A DNA stretch of 64,000 nt from Adenophora triphylla var. japonica (lineage: Eukaryota > Streptophyta > Magnoliopsida > Asterales > Campanulaceae), in contig JAFEMH010005427.1 of the NCBI GenBank assembly GCA_022495995.1, positions 1 to 64,000 of the forward strand, read 5' to 3'. The translations under genes and the position numbers were made by a program. This document shows positions 34,117 through 46,812 of this stretch, in pieces; the first letter of the stretch is position 1, and every line of letters starts with the position of its first letter. A model generated the notes under the pieces. The model ran no database searches. It had not been told where the DNA came from and saw only the letters and a program-made list of their open reading frames with translations.

Positions 34117-35311
34117 ATGACCAATCCGTCGTCCGGCAGTCAAGGTGAGAGGAGTCAGCCGCTTCCTAGTTCCGGCACCCAAGGCAATCCATCTTCGAAT
34201 TCGGAAGCTATCAATTTGGAGCTAATGTCCAACATGGTCAATATGTTGAAGAAAGTGAATGACCGGTTGGATGCTCAGGAGCATACGAACACCATGATAT
34301 TCAATGCCATTGATACCATGCGTAAAGGGAAGCAAACTGAAACTCAAGTATCTACTCCATTTTCACCTTTGCATCCTAGATCTTTGTTTGGTGCAGGTAC
34401 AGGACCAAGCCATTTTGGAGATATCCCTATGTCCAGTACCTTGCCGCCAGGAAAGCACAATCATGACGTCCATTCCAATCACGCAACCAGATTCAAATTT
34501 ACAGCCTAGCCAACCTGTCTTGTCATCTTGCTATACCTATGTCACACCTTCGATGGGGGCAAACAGGGAGTTTCTTTAATGCTTTTGATACTTCTGCATC
34601 TCAATTTAATAATAATCCTCTTTTCGCAGAGAATCAACTTGTTAAGAAAATGCAGACTATAAAAGAGTTGCTTCGAAGTGTACTCTTGGAGTCAACTTGC
34701 TTTATCACCAAGTTTCTCCAACTTGCTATAACGAATCTCGTTTTGTTCCAAAGAATAGCTAATGTAGAGATCCCAAAGAAGTTTTTAGTCCCTCATATGA
34801 AGAAGTATGACGGAGAACCGATCCAAGCAGAGCATGTGCCGCCGTATCAGAATCGATGGATATTATAAGTATCCCCCTGTTTTTAAAGAAGCATGTTTTT
34901 GCAGGGGTTTTCGCTCAACTTTGTCGGGACCAAATTTTTAAAATGGCTAACAGGACTTCCTCTAAACTCTATTTCTTCTTATGCTCAACTTGTCAACATG
35001 TTTACTAATCAATTTTCGTGCAACAGGGCATTTGACAAGTTGACTAGTGACCTTTACAGAATTGTGCAACAGCCTAACGAGAGTCTTAAAGAATATTTGC
35101 ACAGGTTTAACAAGGAGGCAGTGACCATACCCAGCTTGGATATGTCCACAGCTACGGAAGCATTCCGTATAGGCTTGAGGAAGAGCTCTCCATTTTATAA
35201 TGAGTTGGTGATGACTCCTGCGAAACAACTTGAAGAAATCAGAACCAGAGCCTTGCGTTTCATCAGATTGGAGGATGACAGCCTGGCAATGGAGAAGTCA
35301 ACTAGGAGGAC
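34117..35311 (+). pseudogene. Gag of element A, N-terminal part
   Basis: The ATG at 34117 (MTNPSSGSQGERSQPLPS) lies 40 bp after the primer site. The order matches gag of element B: RLDAQEHTNTMIFNAID, PRSLFGAGTGPSHFGDIPMS, then in shifted frames EIPKKFLVPHMKKYDG, and from 34893 the conserved capsid block (KWLTGLPLNSISSYAQLVN, FDKLTSDLYRIVQQPNESL, TEAFRIGLRKSSPFYNEL). At least three frameshifts lie between 34480 and 34900. At 35311 the Athila-like element interrupts it; the remainder resumes at 42563. Confidence 0.85.
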
Positions 35312-36848
35312 TGATGGAGGAAAACTCCCTCTTGTAATAAAAACCGAGCAAGTGTACTCACTACCGGTGTAGCAGTATGCAAATGCAGGGGTCGAATCCA
35401 CAGAGACTCGTTGGTAAACAAGTAAAGTAAAAGCAGTGAATTTAGTAACCACAATTTATAGAATTGATTTAGAACTAAAAGCATAAGTAAATAGCACAAA
35501 CTAACTAAACGAGAAAACAAATTATGAGCAGAGATTCGTAAATTGGATTTCACTTCACCATCATTCTATGCAAAATTTCACTTATAAAACATCAACTCAA
35601 CTTCTAGGGTTCATTCACTTTAGCTAGGATCGACACGGTTAGGTGGCCGGATTACAATCCTAAATACTCTTTTTAATATTGTAGATTCTATTACGGTTTC
35701 ACAATATGCCAAGAATACATTAAGAACATAAGAATAAAAGAACCTAACTTTGATCAGTTTATATTACGGCCCCGATTAAAGTTATTCAATTAATAGTAGT
35801 CTATGTATCAAAATCTCAAATTAATGGCGAATTCGACACCCAATTATTCAAAGACGAGTTCGTATCTTAACATACATCTCAAATCTAAGAACAAGGAATT
35901 TAAAATCTATTATTGAACTAGAAGAAATCAAATAGAAAGAATTAAAATATTAATGCATAGAAATCCGGTGAAGATCAAAACAATCTACAAATCTAAGAAA
36001 TTAGCTACACATAATTTACAAATAATAAAACCTGGAATTGATGAATAATTCTTCTCTTCAATGGAATTGTAAAAGAAAAAATAATCAAACTCTAATCTAT
36101 GATATGATATGTGTTTTCCTTAACATGGCTGCAGAATTTATATAAATAATAGGGTTAGGGCGAACACTGTAGATCAAGGCGTGGAAATCCCAAGAATGCC
36201 CTTGAGTAATACGTGACACTGTTGCTGGAAATCGGACTAGCGCGACCGCCCAAGCTTGTAAGCGCGGTCGCCCTAGTTGGCCGAGACTTTTGTGCTTAAT
36301 TCTTCCTTCAAGTGCGGTCGCCCAAGTTGTTTAGAGCGGCCGCCCAAGTTGGCAGGGAGTTTGGCCACATTTTCTTCCAATTTTGCCTTGGCCCCAAGCA
36401 GCTTCCTTCTGGCCCAGCTATGGCCCTGACAGCTTATCTCCTGGCCGGCCAATGCAATACAAAGCTCGGCCATGCCTTGGCCACATTTTAGTACCACTTT
36501 TATTCGTTTCGTCTCGCGATTTTCTCGTCGCACTTTGATCGCTATAATGACTTCTTTTGTGCTTCGCTCTTTGAAATTTTATTTTTCATTTAATCCCATG
36601 AATTTTTATAAATCAAATTCGTCCAAAATTTCCATATTTCCAGTTTAGTCCCTGAATTTTCCAATATTTCCCATTTAGTCCTTGGACTTCCAAATGTCAG
36701 TTTTGTCCCAGATTTTTCAGAATTGCAATTTCAGCCCCTGAACTATCAAAACACTAACAAATCATATCAAATATACATAAAACTCTGGAATCAAACACAA
36801 AGAAAGCCTAAAAGTGCATCATTTGGATGGGTAAATACACATCCATCA
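35312..36848 (-). repeat. 3' LTR of the Athila-like element
   Basis: Nearly identical to 41023-42557. It contains four spaced copies of a GCGGTCGCCCAAGTTG-like motif (36238-36352). Confidence 0.95.
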
Positions 36849-38699
36849 AACACCGACAAACTAACCTTTTGCTCGTCCCGAGTAAAACAAAACTAAAAGA
36901 AGTAAAATAAAACTACTCTAAATAAAATATTAAAACAAAATAATTATTTTTTGGGATGTTCTATCACAGATGAGTCATTGGCCACACAAGTCTCAGATTC
37001 TCACCAACACACATAATCAACAAGTGCCACTACAGTAATGGGATTACAATCACATTGAAGCATAAAACTCACAATTTTCCACCGCGGCCTGAATGATGAA
37101 TGAATTATGGGAGGTCACTGTCAACAACCTAAGATTGTTTATGGATTCTCTAAGTGATGCTCTAAACCAATATGTCATAGACAGTACAACCCACAAAGTA
37201 CACTCATATGCACATTTACACGATTGTCAACCCGGTTACTTAATATTGAAAGAATGATATGGCCTAAAAGTTAAGTTGCGAAAGATCGCATGGTTCGGTT
37301 CACGGTTACAAAAGAAGGTAAGGACATACGAAAGCAAGAAAGTGAAACTAGAAAGTCTTCTTTTAACAATACATCCTCACTTTGATGATAAATTCTCCAC
37401 TCACCCTTATTACTTCCCAATGTGCCAACCCACAAACTAAAACTTTTTCATACATTGACATGTGGTTGAGCACATTCCATTACTTTCTTTGGTCACCTTG
37501 AAACATGATTTTCACTTGAACATTAGAGAGGGCAAGGCTTTTTTTTTTTTTACTTTGCACAAATATATCACAAAGAATGTGCATTTAATATTTTGCTCAA
37601 GCCCCTCTTTTTATTACATAACATGACCCACTTCTTTATTTTCGTGACCAATTTCCACTCAATCCTTTGATTTTCATGACATCCCCCAAAATATCCCCAT
37701 TCTTTCCCTAGTTTCACTTTCTTGAAAAGGTGCGAAAATAGTGTATAAGTTAAAATGGTGGGATAATGAAGGTACAAATGAAAGCGAATGGTGGTCTAAG
37801 ATAACCTCCCACTTTGTGAGAGATTCCATTCTTTTTCAAGCTCAATAGGGGTTCTAGCGGAAAATTTTATATAAGTGACGAGAAAGTTTAAGGCTTACAA
37901 AAAGGGATTCAAAGAATAGCCATATATATCAAGTAACCTATTGACGTGTTATTGACAATCATGCAAACATGTTCTAGGGACCCCGAGAATACACGAAGTG
38001 ATCCCATAAAAATTACCTAAGTTGATGACAATGACCAAGAATATGATACGGAAGTGAGAGGTGGTGCAATCATAATTTAAATGTTTCAATGCAATCCCAA
38101 TCACCACACTAATAATAGCACATGTGATTTTTTTAAAATTAAAGCACACTCTAATCATCACAGACTTTGGCCAACATCCCAACTATGAAAAGAACAAAAT
38201 TTTTTAAATTTTTCTATTTTTTTGGAGGGTGACACTATATACACTCCCCTATAAACCCACAAACTCGGAGAGTTGCCTACCCCCAAACTCAAAACATGCT
38301 ATGTCCTCAGAGCAGAGAGAACAAAAGCACGCCTTGGGCTTAACGGATGGGAAGACACTACTAAACAGTAATTAACATAAAAATAAAACATACCTCATTG
38401 GGTTGCCTCCCAAGCAGCGCATTTGGTTAGAGTCGTTAGCCCAACTATGGTCCCAAGCTTACTTGGCCTTTGCTTTGCGGCCTTTGGACCATTTCTTCTC
38501 CTCACGGACACAAACGCCCTTCTCTTTCCAAATCAGTTCTCCATTGTTAACAAGTAGGGGTGAAGCCACATTTATTTTTGAAACTTTACGCTTGTGCTTA
38601 CCCCTCTTTCTTTTCTTTTTATTGGGGTTTCCACCCCCAAACTCAACCTTTTCTGCAACCTGCAAAACACCATTCTTGCAGCCAAGATCAAGAGAGTTA
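36849..38699. other. Non-coding 3' region of the Athila-like element
   Basis: No RT or integrase motif in any frame. A lysine-rich frame on the minus strand (38758-38459, with NPNKKKRKRGKHKRK) corresponds to the basic stretch that follows gag-protease in Athila relatives. The rest is AT-rich. Confidence 0.6.
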
Positions 38700-40964
38700 T
38701 CATGCACAAAAATATTTAAAAAATATAGAATCAGATAAATCACTATAACTCTCCTCACTAACTCTCGATTTTGAAGGCCCTTGTGGTAAATGTGATGGAT
38801 TCGACTCTTTATGGGAGTCGTGTGGGGTGTGATACGACCCGTTACTCCTAGAATATTGGTCGGCCTTAATGTTACTAGTCATGGGACAAACGTCCGCATT
38901 ATCCCCACTTTTCTCACATCCATTCACATCATCTTTAAAAATTGGAAAATCGGTTATGGCTCCTACAAAACCATCTTTGGGGGAGGGTTTCTCATCAGTT
39001 TTAAGCATACAAAACTTGCATTCTTCCCCCATACCTCTCAAGGACACCACCCCTTGACACACATCAATGGTGGCCTTAGTGTCAAACATAAATGGCCTCC
39101 CAAGCAGAATGGGAGTTTTCAGTTGTTCCTCACTTGATCCCTCCATACACATCACATAAAAGTCAATGGGGATAATGATTTTATCAATTTTAACCAACAC
39201 CCCTTCAATAACCCCTAAAGGTCTTTTGATTGAGAGATCCGCCAATTGCAAGTCTCTCTTGGGTGGTTTCAACTCACATACCCCCAAACTTCTAAAAACA
39301 TGAAAGGGCATCACATTAACACTTGCCCCAAGATCCAACAAACCTTTAAAATTTTGACCCCCTAAAGAAATTGGGATAGTGAAACCCCCGGGGTCTTTTT
39401 GAACATGTTTAATCTTTTCAAACTCCACACCTCTCTGGGATGTGGTTTTCACAACATTGGGGGGAGGGGTTTCTAAATTTAATGCAGAAAATACATATTG
39501 AACCTCCCCAATCTCATCCTCTTCCTTACTAACATTATCAATATTATCACATTCAAAATTATCAAGGGAAGAAAGAAATACCTCCTCAATTTCCTCACTT
39601 TCATCCCACACTGTTGTGATTGACTTTGCTTGCTCAGGTGGGTTCTTCTCTTTCATCAACTCTTGGGCAACCTTCACAAGTTGTTGTACTTGTGTGCCCA
39701 TCTTTTCAAACGCAACATCTGTATTTCTATTGCTTTGCTGCATCTCCATCCTTAACTGCTGGACTGCCATCTCCCAAGGCTCCCTACCTTGTTGTCCAGG
39801 TAGTGGCACATGAAGAGGTTTCACTTGCTGATTATGATGGCCACCCCATGGATTGTAGTTACCGTATGGGTTGCCTTGGGGTGGTGGTCTTGGTACATAG
39901 CCATTGAACGCATGTGCCTGTTCAGGATTATACAAGAAATTTGCTGCACTTGGACACATATTAGTCACATGAGATGATAAACCACAATTTGTACAATAAT
40001 CAGTAATAACATTGGCACCAGCAGAAGTGCCACAAGCAGTCAATTTATCCAATTTATTATTTAAAAGTGCAATCTGCTTTGAAATATTATCACTAGCATT
40101 CAATTCAAGTACCCCCCTTGTTTTACCCCTCGAACTCTTTTGTTGAGAGTTAGCACTCAACATCTCGTATAACGCTTTAGTCTCATCCGGGGTCTTGGCT
40201 CCTATTGAGCCTCCAGCAGCATTGTCAACCATTGATTGACCATTGTCATTCAAGCCATCATAAAAGGCTTGGTTCAGTGAGGGTAGTGTGAAATTGTGTT
40301 GGGGACATTGCATTAACATTGTATTAAATCTTTCCCATGCCTCATGAAAGGGCTCCCCCACATCTTGGGAAAATGTCATCAATTTCTGTCTAAAACCAGC
40401 CAAAAGATGATGTGGGTAATATCTTTTAAGGAACACATCTTGTAATTCTCCCCAAGTACTAATGCTGCTCGGTGCAAGCATCATCAACCATGTTTTAGCC
40501 ACTCTCTTAAGAGTGTAAGGAAAACACTTCAGTCTAATTTGCTCCTCAGTCACTCCCTATCTTAACAAAAATTTAGCAACAACAATAATATACTCTTTAA
40601 GGAACGTGAGTGCATCCTCACCAGGCAATTCGTGAAAGCTTGGCAACATGGCAAAGTATTGTCCTTTGACCTCTAGATTTTTTGCTGTATCAGACAGCAC
40701 TATGCAAGAGGTAGATGTGTCTACCCGAGGTCTCAAGAAATCATTCATAGTTTGTGCCGGTGGTACTGCCATCTCGGCTTTCTCTTCCTCTACCTCGGTG
40801 GCGGAGGGTTCTGATTCGGTGTCCGAATCTGAGAAAAGGGGATTAAAGAGGGGATCGCCCTCAAATACTTCCTCAAGAAGCTTAGTGTCTTTAGCTTTAT
40901 TAAGTCTGTTTATGTTGTCGTTCAATGGCACCAATGTAGGCTTCAAAGAACGACGACCTTGCAT
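38700..40964 (-). pseudogene. Gag-protease of the Athila-like element, one in-frame stop
   Basis: A single frame of 755 codons runs from ATG at 40964 to the stop at 38700. Only one TAG (40559-40557) interrupts it, within a block that in relatives reads through into EEQIRLKCFPYTLK. In order: acidic N-terminus (FSDSDTESEPSATEVEEE), capsid part (FLKRYYPHHLLAGFRQKL, EPFHEAWERFNTML), zinc knuckle CTNCGLSSHVTNMC (CX2CX4HX4C), a Q-rich linker, and a retropepsin (PISLGGQNFKGLLDLGASVN, ILLGRPFMFDTKATIDV) with DLGAS as the catalytic site. The product would form particles and cut itself. The stop may be a mutation or leaky; its context (TAG GGA) is not a known leaky one. Confidence 0.88.
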
Positions 40965-40998
40965 TCACTACCTAACCTACTTGTTTACCTGCAACAAG

Positions 40999-41016
40999 TC
41001 CCCGGCAACGGCGCCA
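40999..41016 (-). other. Primer binding site, tRNA-Asp type
   Basis: The minus strand reads TGGCGCCGTTGCCGGGGA six bases inside the 5' LTR, complementary to the 3' end of plant tRNA-Asp. Confidence 0.88.
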
Positions 41017-41022
41017 AAAACT

Positions 41023-42557
41023 TGATGGAGGAAAACTCCCTCTTGTAATAAAAACCGAGCAAGTGTACTCACTACCGGTGTAGCAGTATGCAAATGCAGG
41101 GGTCGAATCCACAGAGACTCATTGGTAAACAAGTAAAGTAAAAGCAGTGAATTTAGTAACCACAATTTATAGAATTGATTTAGAACTAAAAGCATAAAGT
41201 AAATAGCACAAACTAACTAAACGAGAAAACAAATTATGAGCAGAGATTCGTAAATTGGATTTCACTTCACCATCATTCTATGCAAAATTTCACTTATAAA
41301 ACATCAACTCAACTTATAGGGTTCATTCACTTTAGCTAGGATCGACACGGTTAGGTGGCCGGATTACAATCCTAAATACTCTTTTTAATATTGTAGATTC
41401 TATTATAGTTCCACAATATGCCAAGAATACATTAAGAACATAAGAATAAAAGAACCTAACTTTGATTAGTTTCTATTACGGCCCCGATTAAAGTTATTCA
41501 ATTAATAGTAGTCTATGTATCAAAATCCCAAATTAATGGCGAATTCGATACCCAATTATTCAAAGACGAGTTCGTATCTTAACATACATCTCAAATCTAA
41601 GAACAAGGAATTTAAAATCTATTATTGAACTAGAAGGAATTAAATAGAAAGAATTAAAATATTAATGCATAGAAATCCGGTGAAGATCAAAACAATCTAC
41701 AAATCTAAGAAATTAGCTACTCATAATTTACAAATAATAAAACCTGGAATTGATGAATAATTCTTCTCTTCAATGGAATTGTAAAAGAAAAAATAATCAA
41801 ACTCTAATCTATGATATGATATGTGTTTTCCTTAACATGGCTGCAGAATTTATATAAATAATAGGGTTAGGGCGAACACTGTAGATCAAGGCGTGGAAAT
41901 CCCAAGAATGCCCTTGAGTAATACGTGACACTGTTTCTGGAAATCGGACTAGCGCGGCCGCCCAAGCTTGTAAGCGTGGTCGCCCTAGTTGGCCGAGACT
42001 TTTGTGCTTAATTCTTCCTTCAAGCGCGGTCGCCCAAGTTGTTTAGAGCGGCCGCCCAAGTTGGCAGGGAGTTTGGCCACATTTCCTTCCAATTTTGCCT
42101 TGGCCCCAAGCAGCTTCCTTCTGGACCAGCCATGGCCCTGACAGCTTATCTCCTGGCCGACCAATGCAATGCAAAGCTCGGCCATGCCTTGGCCACATTT
42201 TAGTACCACTTTTATTTGTTTCGTCTCGCGATTTTCTCGTCGCACTTTGATCGCTATAATGACTTCTTTTGCGCTTCGCTCTTTGAGATTTTATTTTTCA
42301 ATTAATCCCATGAATTTTTATAAATCAAATTCGTCCAAAATTTCCATATTTCCAGTTTAGTCCCTGAATTTTCCAATATTTCCCATTTAGTCCTTGGACT
42401 TCCAAATGTCAGTTTTGTCCCATTTTTCGTAATTGCAATTTATTCAGCGAACTATCAAAACACTAACAAACCATATCAAATATACATAAAACTCTGGAAT
42501 CAAACACAAAGAAAGCCTAAAAGTGCATCATTTGGATGGGTAAATACACATCCATCA
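41023..42557 (-). repeat. 5' LTR of the Athila-like element
   Basis: Starts TGATGGAGG and ends ACACATCCATCA in plus-strand reading. Pair of 35312-36848. Confidence 0.95.
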
Positions 42558-42562
42558 AGGAC

Positions 42563-43649
42563 CCCTACTCCTCTATTTGAGTCCTCAGACAGAAAATCAA
42601 ATTCCTATCATTATAAGTCTAATAGGGGCAAACCCCCTGCTAAATCTGAATCTTCTAAAGTTTATTTTGTAGATGATGATCAAGATGAGGATGATAATGA
42701 CTATCCTAAAATTTCTGATTACTGCTTTTCTGTGGACATTGCAGGAGTCCTTTGCGCCATGGAAAATCTTGGAGACAAAGCAAGATGGCCTAAGAAGAGT
42801 GACAAGCCCTCAACTTGGAAGGATAAGTTCAAGTGGTGCGCGTTTCATGAGGATTTTGGGCATATCACTGAGAATTGTTTTGCCTTGAGGAAGGAGATTG
42901 CTCATCTATTGTCAAAGGGTCTTATTAAGGATTTGTTGGGTAAGAAGAGGGTCAGAAATGAGTCCAAAGAGCCTGATTCTGGGAGCGATCCGGACCCGAG
43001 AAAGTTGCACCTCCTCCGGCCACCAAGGTAGTAAATGTTATTTCAAGGTGGATCCCATATTTGTGGTACAACTTATTCTCAGCCAGCGTCATGCCAAGAG
43101 TTCTAAGGAGGATCAGTCAGAACTGCCCTCAAGGTGTCGCGACTTCACAGATGGTCAAGTTATCTCCTTCGAAGATGAGGATAAGGATAACACGTTGGAC
43201 CCCCATCATGATGGTCTAGTTGTCCAGTGCGGATTGCTAATTGTGTGGTCAAGAGAATTCTGATTGATGGCGGCAGCTCAGTTAATATAATCTTCACTCA
43301 TGCTCTGGAAGAGATGGGCATTCCTTTGTCAGAAGTTGTGAAGAATTCGTCCGTACTGGTAGGGTTCAGTGGTGAAGTAAAGCAAACAGTCGGAGAAATC
43401 AAGTTGCCTATCTATTTGGAGGGTATGAATTTTATGGAAAGGTTCTGTGTGATTGAATGCTCATCCTCGTACAATGTCATTTTGGGAAGACCTTGGATCC
43501 ACAACATGAAGGCCGTGCCGTCAACCTATCACCAGTGTGTCAAATTTCCAACACCTTGGGGTGTGGCCAAGTTGAAGGGAAATCAGCAGGTTTCTAAAGA
43601 GTGCTACAAGGTTAATATGAAAGCAAGTTCAGTCCCTCGTCAAGCATAG
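42563..43649 (+). pseudogene. Gag C-terminus and protease of element A, ending in TAG CAA TTA
   Basis: Resumes the gag frame broken at 35311. ISDYCFSVDIAGVLCAMENL and the knuckle-like WCAFHEDFGHITENCFALRK are followed by a frameshift near 43000. The protease follows (ILIDGGSSVNIIFTHAL, catalytic DGGS; YNVILGRPWIHNM). It ends at TAG 43647-43649, in the same frame as pol. Compared with element B the CX2H/CX4C-type region is intact, but the linker is out of frame. Confidence 0.85.
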
Positions 43650-43655
43650 CAATTA
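43647..43655 (+). promoter_or_regulatory. Possible readthrough stop UAG-CAA-UUA between gag-protease and pol (element A)
   Basis: TAG CAA TTA fits the UAG-CAR-YYA context of leaky stop codons known from tobamoviruses. Pol continues in the same frame without another stop. Element B has the identical site at 49712. Confidence 0.6.
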
Positions 43656-46600
43656 AAGAAAAAGGCCCAGGATGTTCTTGAAGCAGTGGAGCATGAGACG
43701 AAAAGTATTTCTGTTGATGAGTCAAACCCTGAGGCCCAAGTGCAAGTTAGTACAGATCTTCCATCCGAAATTGAGGAGGAGCTGATTGAGTTCTTGAAGA
43801 GTCAAAAACGTTGTTTTGCGTGGAAGCATGAGGATATGACAGGAATAAGCAAGGACATCATTACTCACAAGTTGAACATTGATCCAACCATCCGTCCTGT
43901 CCACCAGAAAAGAAGAAAGTTTGCCCATGAGCGGAACCAGATTATAAAGGATGAAGTTGAGAGGCTTTTGAAGTCCAAGATGATCAGGGAAGTTCAATAT
44001 CCAAGGTGGTTAGCTAATGTTGTGGTGGTAGAGAAGAGGAACGGCAAGTGGCGAGTATGCGTGGACTTCACAGACTTGAACAAGGCCTGCCCGAAAGATC
44101 CATTCCCTCTTCCTCATATTGATTCTCTAGTTGATGAGACAGCTGGCCACGATATCTTGACATTCATGGATGCGTCCTCAGGTTTTCAGCAAATTCAAAT
44201 GGAGCCCTCAGATCAAGAGGATACGGCATTCATGACTCCGGAAGGTATATATTGTTATATTGCTATGCCATTTGGTCTTAAAAATGCAGGGGCAACTTAT
44301 CAGAGACTGGTGAACAAGATGTTCAAAGATCAACTTGGCAAGACAATGGAAGTCTACATAGATGATATGGTAGTAAAATCCAAGCATATTGAAGATCACG
44401 TGGAGCATCTTGCTGAGGCGTTCAACATCTTGAAAGCTTTCAACATGAAACTTAATCCAGCAAAGTGCAATTTTGGTGTTAAAGCAGGAAAGTTCTTGGG
44501 CTATATGGTGACTAAGAGAGGAATTGAAGCCAGTCCCGAACAGATCAAAGCTATTCTCAACTTGGAATCTCCCAAGAATATCAAAGACGTCCAAAGGTTA
44601 ACAGGTAGAGTAGCTGCCCTAAATAGATTTATATCTAAATCATCTGATAAGTGCAGGTTATTCTACGAAGTGTTAAGAAAGAATAAACTCTTCCAATGGA
44701 CTGACCAACATGAGGCAGCTTTTAAACAACTTAAAGAATACTTGATGATGTCACCCCTACTTGCTAAACCAGAACGTGGTGAACACCTTTATTTATATTT
44801 AGCTGTATCTGAGAATGCAGTTAGTGCAGTGTTGGTGAAAGAAATCCAAGGTGAACAGCATCCTGTTTATTATATAAGTAAGTCTTTACTAGATGCTGAA
44901 ACGAGGTACTCTCATCTTGAAAAGTTAATTTTAGCCTTAACTACTGCTGCTACAAAACTGCGTCATTATTTTGAAACACATTCTATAACTGTTAGAACTA
45001 ACTACCCTGTGAGAAATGTGTTGAGAACTCCAGAGATGTCAGGCAGATTGGCCAAGTGGTCGGTCAAGTTGAGCACGTATGACATTTCATATGAGCCAAG
45101 AACAGCTATCAAATCTCAGGCTCTAGCCGATTTTGTAGCAGACTTTAGTCCAAGTTTGCAGCCCGAGGTGGAACTGGAAGTGCAACACCTTGAAGGTAAA
45201 ACAATTCCTAGATTTTGGAGATCGTATACGAGATGGAGCTTCAAATTCCAAAGGAATTGGCTTGGGAATAGTTCTGAAATCCCCTCAAGGTGATATCATA
45301 CCTCAAGCTGTATCTTGTGAATTCAATGCGACGAATAATGAAGCTGAGTATGAGGCTTTAATCATGGGTTTAACTACAGCTTTAAGTTTAAATATTACTC
45401 ATATAAATGTATATGTTGATTCTCAATTGCTCGCTAACCATTTCAATGGCAGTTATATGGCGAAGCATTCCAAGATGACTCTGTATCTCCAACATGTTAA
45501 AGCTTTGGCTTCAAAATTCCTGTCATTCTCTTTGGAACAGGTCCCTAGAGAAGAGAATACAGAAGCGGACGCATTGGCCAACTTAGGTTCAACTTGCAAG
45601 TCTATGTTGCATACTAATATTCCCATTATTTATGTTAAGTACCCGACAATAGACCAAGTTTAGGAAACTCAAGAAGTTACTCAATCTAATGGGGCACAAG
45701 ATACAAGTTCATCTTGGACCCAACCTATAATTGAGTTCCTTCTACTTGAAACTATTCCACCTGATATTAAGAATGCTAGATCTTTTAAAATGCGTACTTC
45801 AACTTTTGTTTTAATAAATAATGTGTTGTTTAAGAAATCTTTTGCAGGACACTATTTGAGATGTATTGACAATAAGCAAGTTGAGCTCGTGCTAAGTGAA
45901 ATTCATGAAGGAACATGTGGAAATCATTCTGTTGGGAAAGCATTGGCTTCGAAGGCCCTCAAGACTGGTTATTACTGGCCAACCATGCGTCAAGATGCCA
46001 TGAGCTATGTGCAGAAATGTGATGCCTGCCAGAGACACAGTAACATCTTGTGGGCAAGTTGCCTAAAGCCCCTGGAGGCAAAGTGTTTATGCTGGCAATG
46101 ACTGATTATTTCTCAAAGTGGATTGAGGCAGAGGCCTATGTGCAAGTAAGAGACAAGGAGGTAGTTTCATTTTTAAAGAAAAATATTATTAGCAGGTTTG
46201 GTATACCATCAGAGATCATATGTGATAATGGATCCCAATTCATAAGTAAGAAGACTAGAAATTTTTGTGCTCGTTGGGGCATCAAGCTGATCATGTCTAC
46301 GCCTGTCCACCCTCAAGCCAATGGTCAAGCTGAATCAAGCAACAAGTTGATTGTCAACAACTTGAAGAAACGCCTAGATCAAAAGAAAGGAAAATGGGCT
46401 GAAGAATTACCACTTGTACTTTGGGCAGACAGGACCACTACAAAAGGGGCCACAGGTAGAACTCCATATTCCTTGGTATTTGGAGCAGAAGCTGTAATTC
46501 CAGTCGAGGTGACAATCCCAATAGCAAGGTATGATTTATTAACTCAAGATGAAAATAATCTCTTGCTAACCCAAGATCTAGATACAATTGATGAGATCAG

Positions 46601-46812
46601 GGATTTAGCCAAGATAAGGATGGCAGCCTATCAACAACGGATTGCTAGATCTTACAACAAGAATGTCAGAATAAGAAGATTCCAGGCTGGTGATTTAGTT
46701 TTGAGAAAAGTATTTCAAAATACAAGAGAACTGAATGCAGGTAAATTAGCTCCCAAGTGGGAGGGACCATATCTTATTGATGCTGAAGCTGGCAAATGGG
46801 CATATTGGTTGT
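43650..46812 (+). pseudogene. Pol of element A: RT, two RNase H domains, integrase
   Basis: RT: WRVCVDFTDLNKACPKDPFP, MPFGLKNAGATYQRLVNKMF, YIDDMVVKSK. First RNase H: PVYYISKSLLDAETRYSHLE. A frameshift near 45225 precedes the archaeal-type second RNase H (DGASNSKGIGLGIVLKSPQG, NNEAEYEALIMGL, VDSQLLANHF), the mark of Tat elements. GAG changed to TAG gives a stop at 45661. Integrase follows: zinc part YVQKCDACQRHSN, then a deletion of about 70 nt at 46050 that removes the first catalytic aspartate block, then CDNGSQF and the PQANGQAESSNK block. Element B cuts the last codons; they resume at 56806-56873 (STPSGDRVPRSWNAIHLKL, stop TAA 56871). Confidence 0.9.

Larger units (their letters stand above)
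35312..42557 (-). mobile_element. Athila-like retrotransposon with gag-protease only (TR-GAG type)
   Basis: LTRs at 35312-36848 and 41023-42557, AGGAC duplicated outside (35307-35311 and 42558-42562). The primer site (40999-41016 on the minus strand, TGGCGCCGTTGCCGGGGA) matches the 3' end of plant tRNA-Asp, usual in Athila. One gag-protease frame is present. The 1.85 kb between its end and the 3' LTR holds no RT, RNase H or integrase, so it depends on enzymes from another element. Confidence 0.9.

Noticed and set aside
38811..39137. Plus-strand frames within the Athila-like gag-protease
   Set aside because: The minus-strand frame is continuous, with zinc knuckle and protease motifs.
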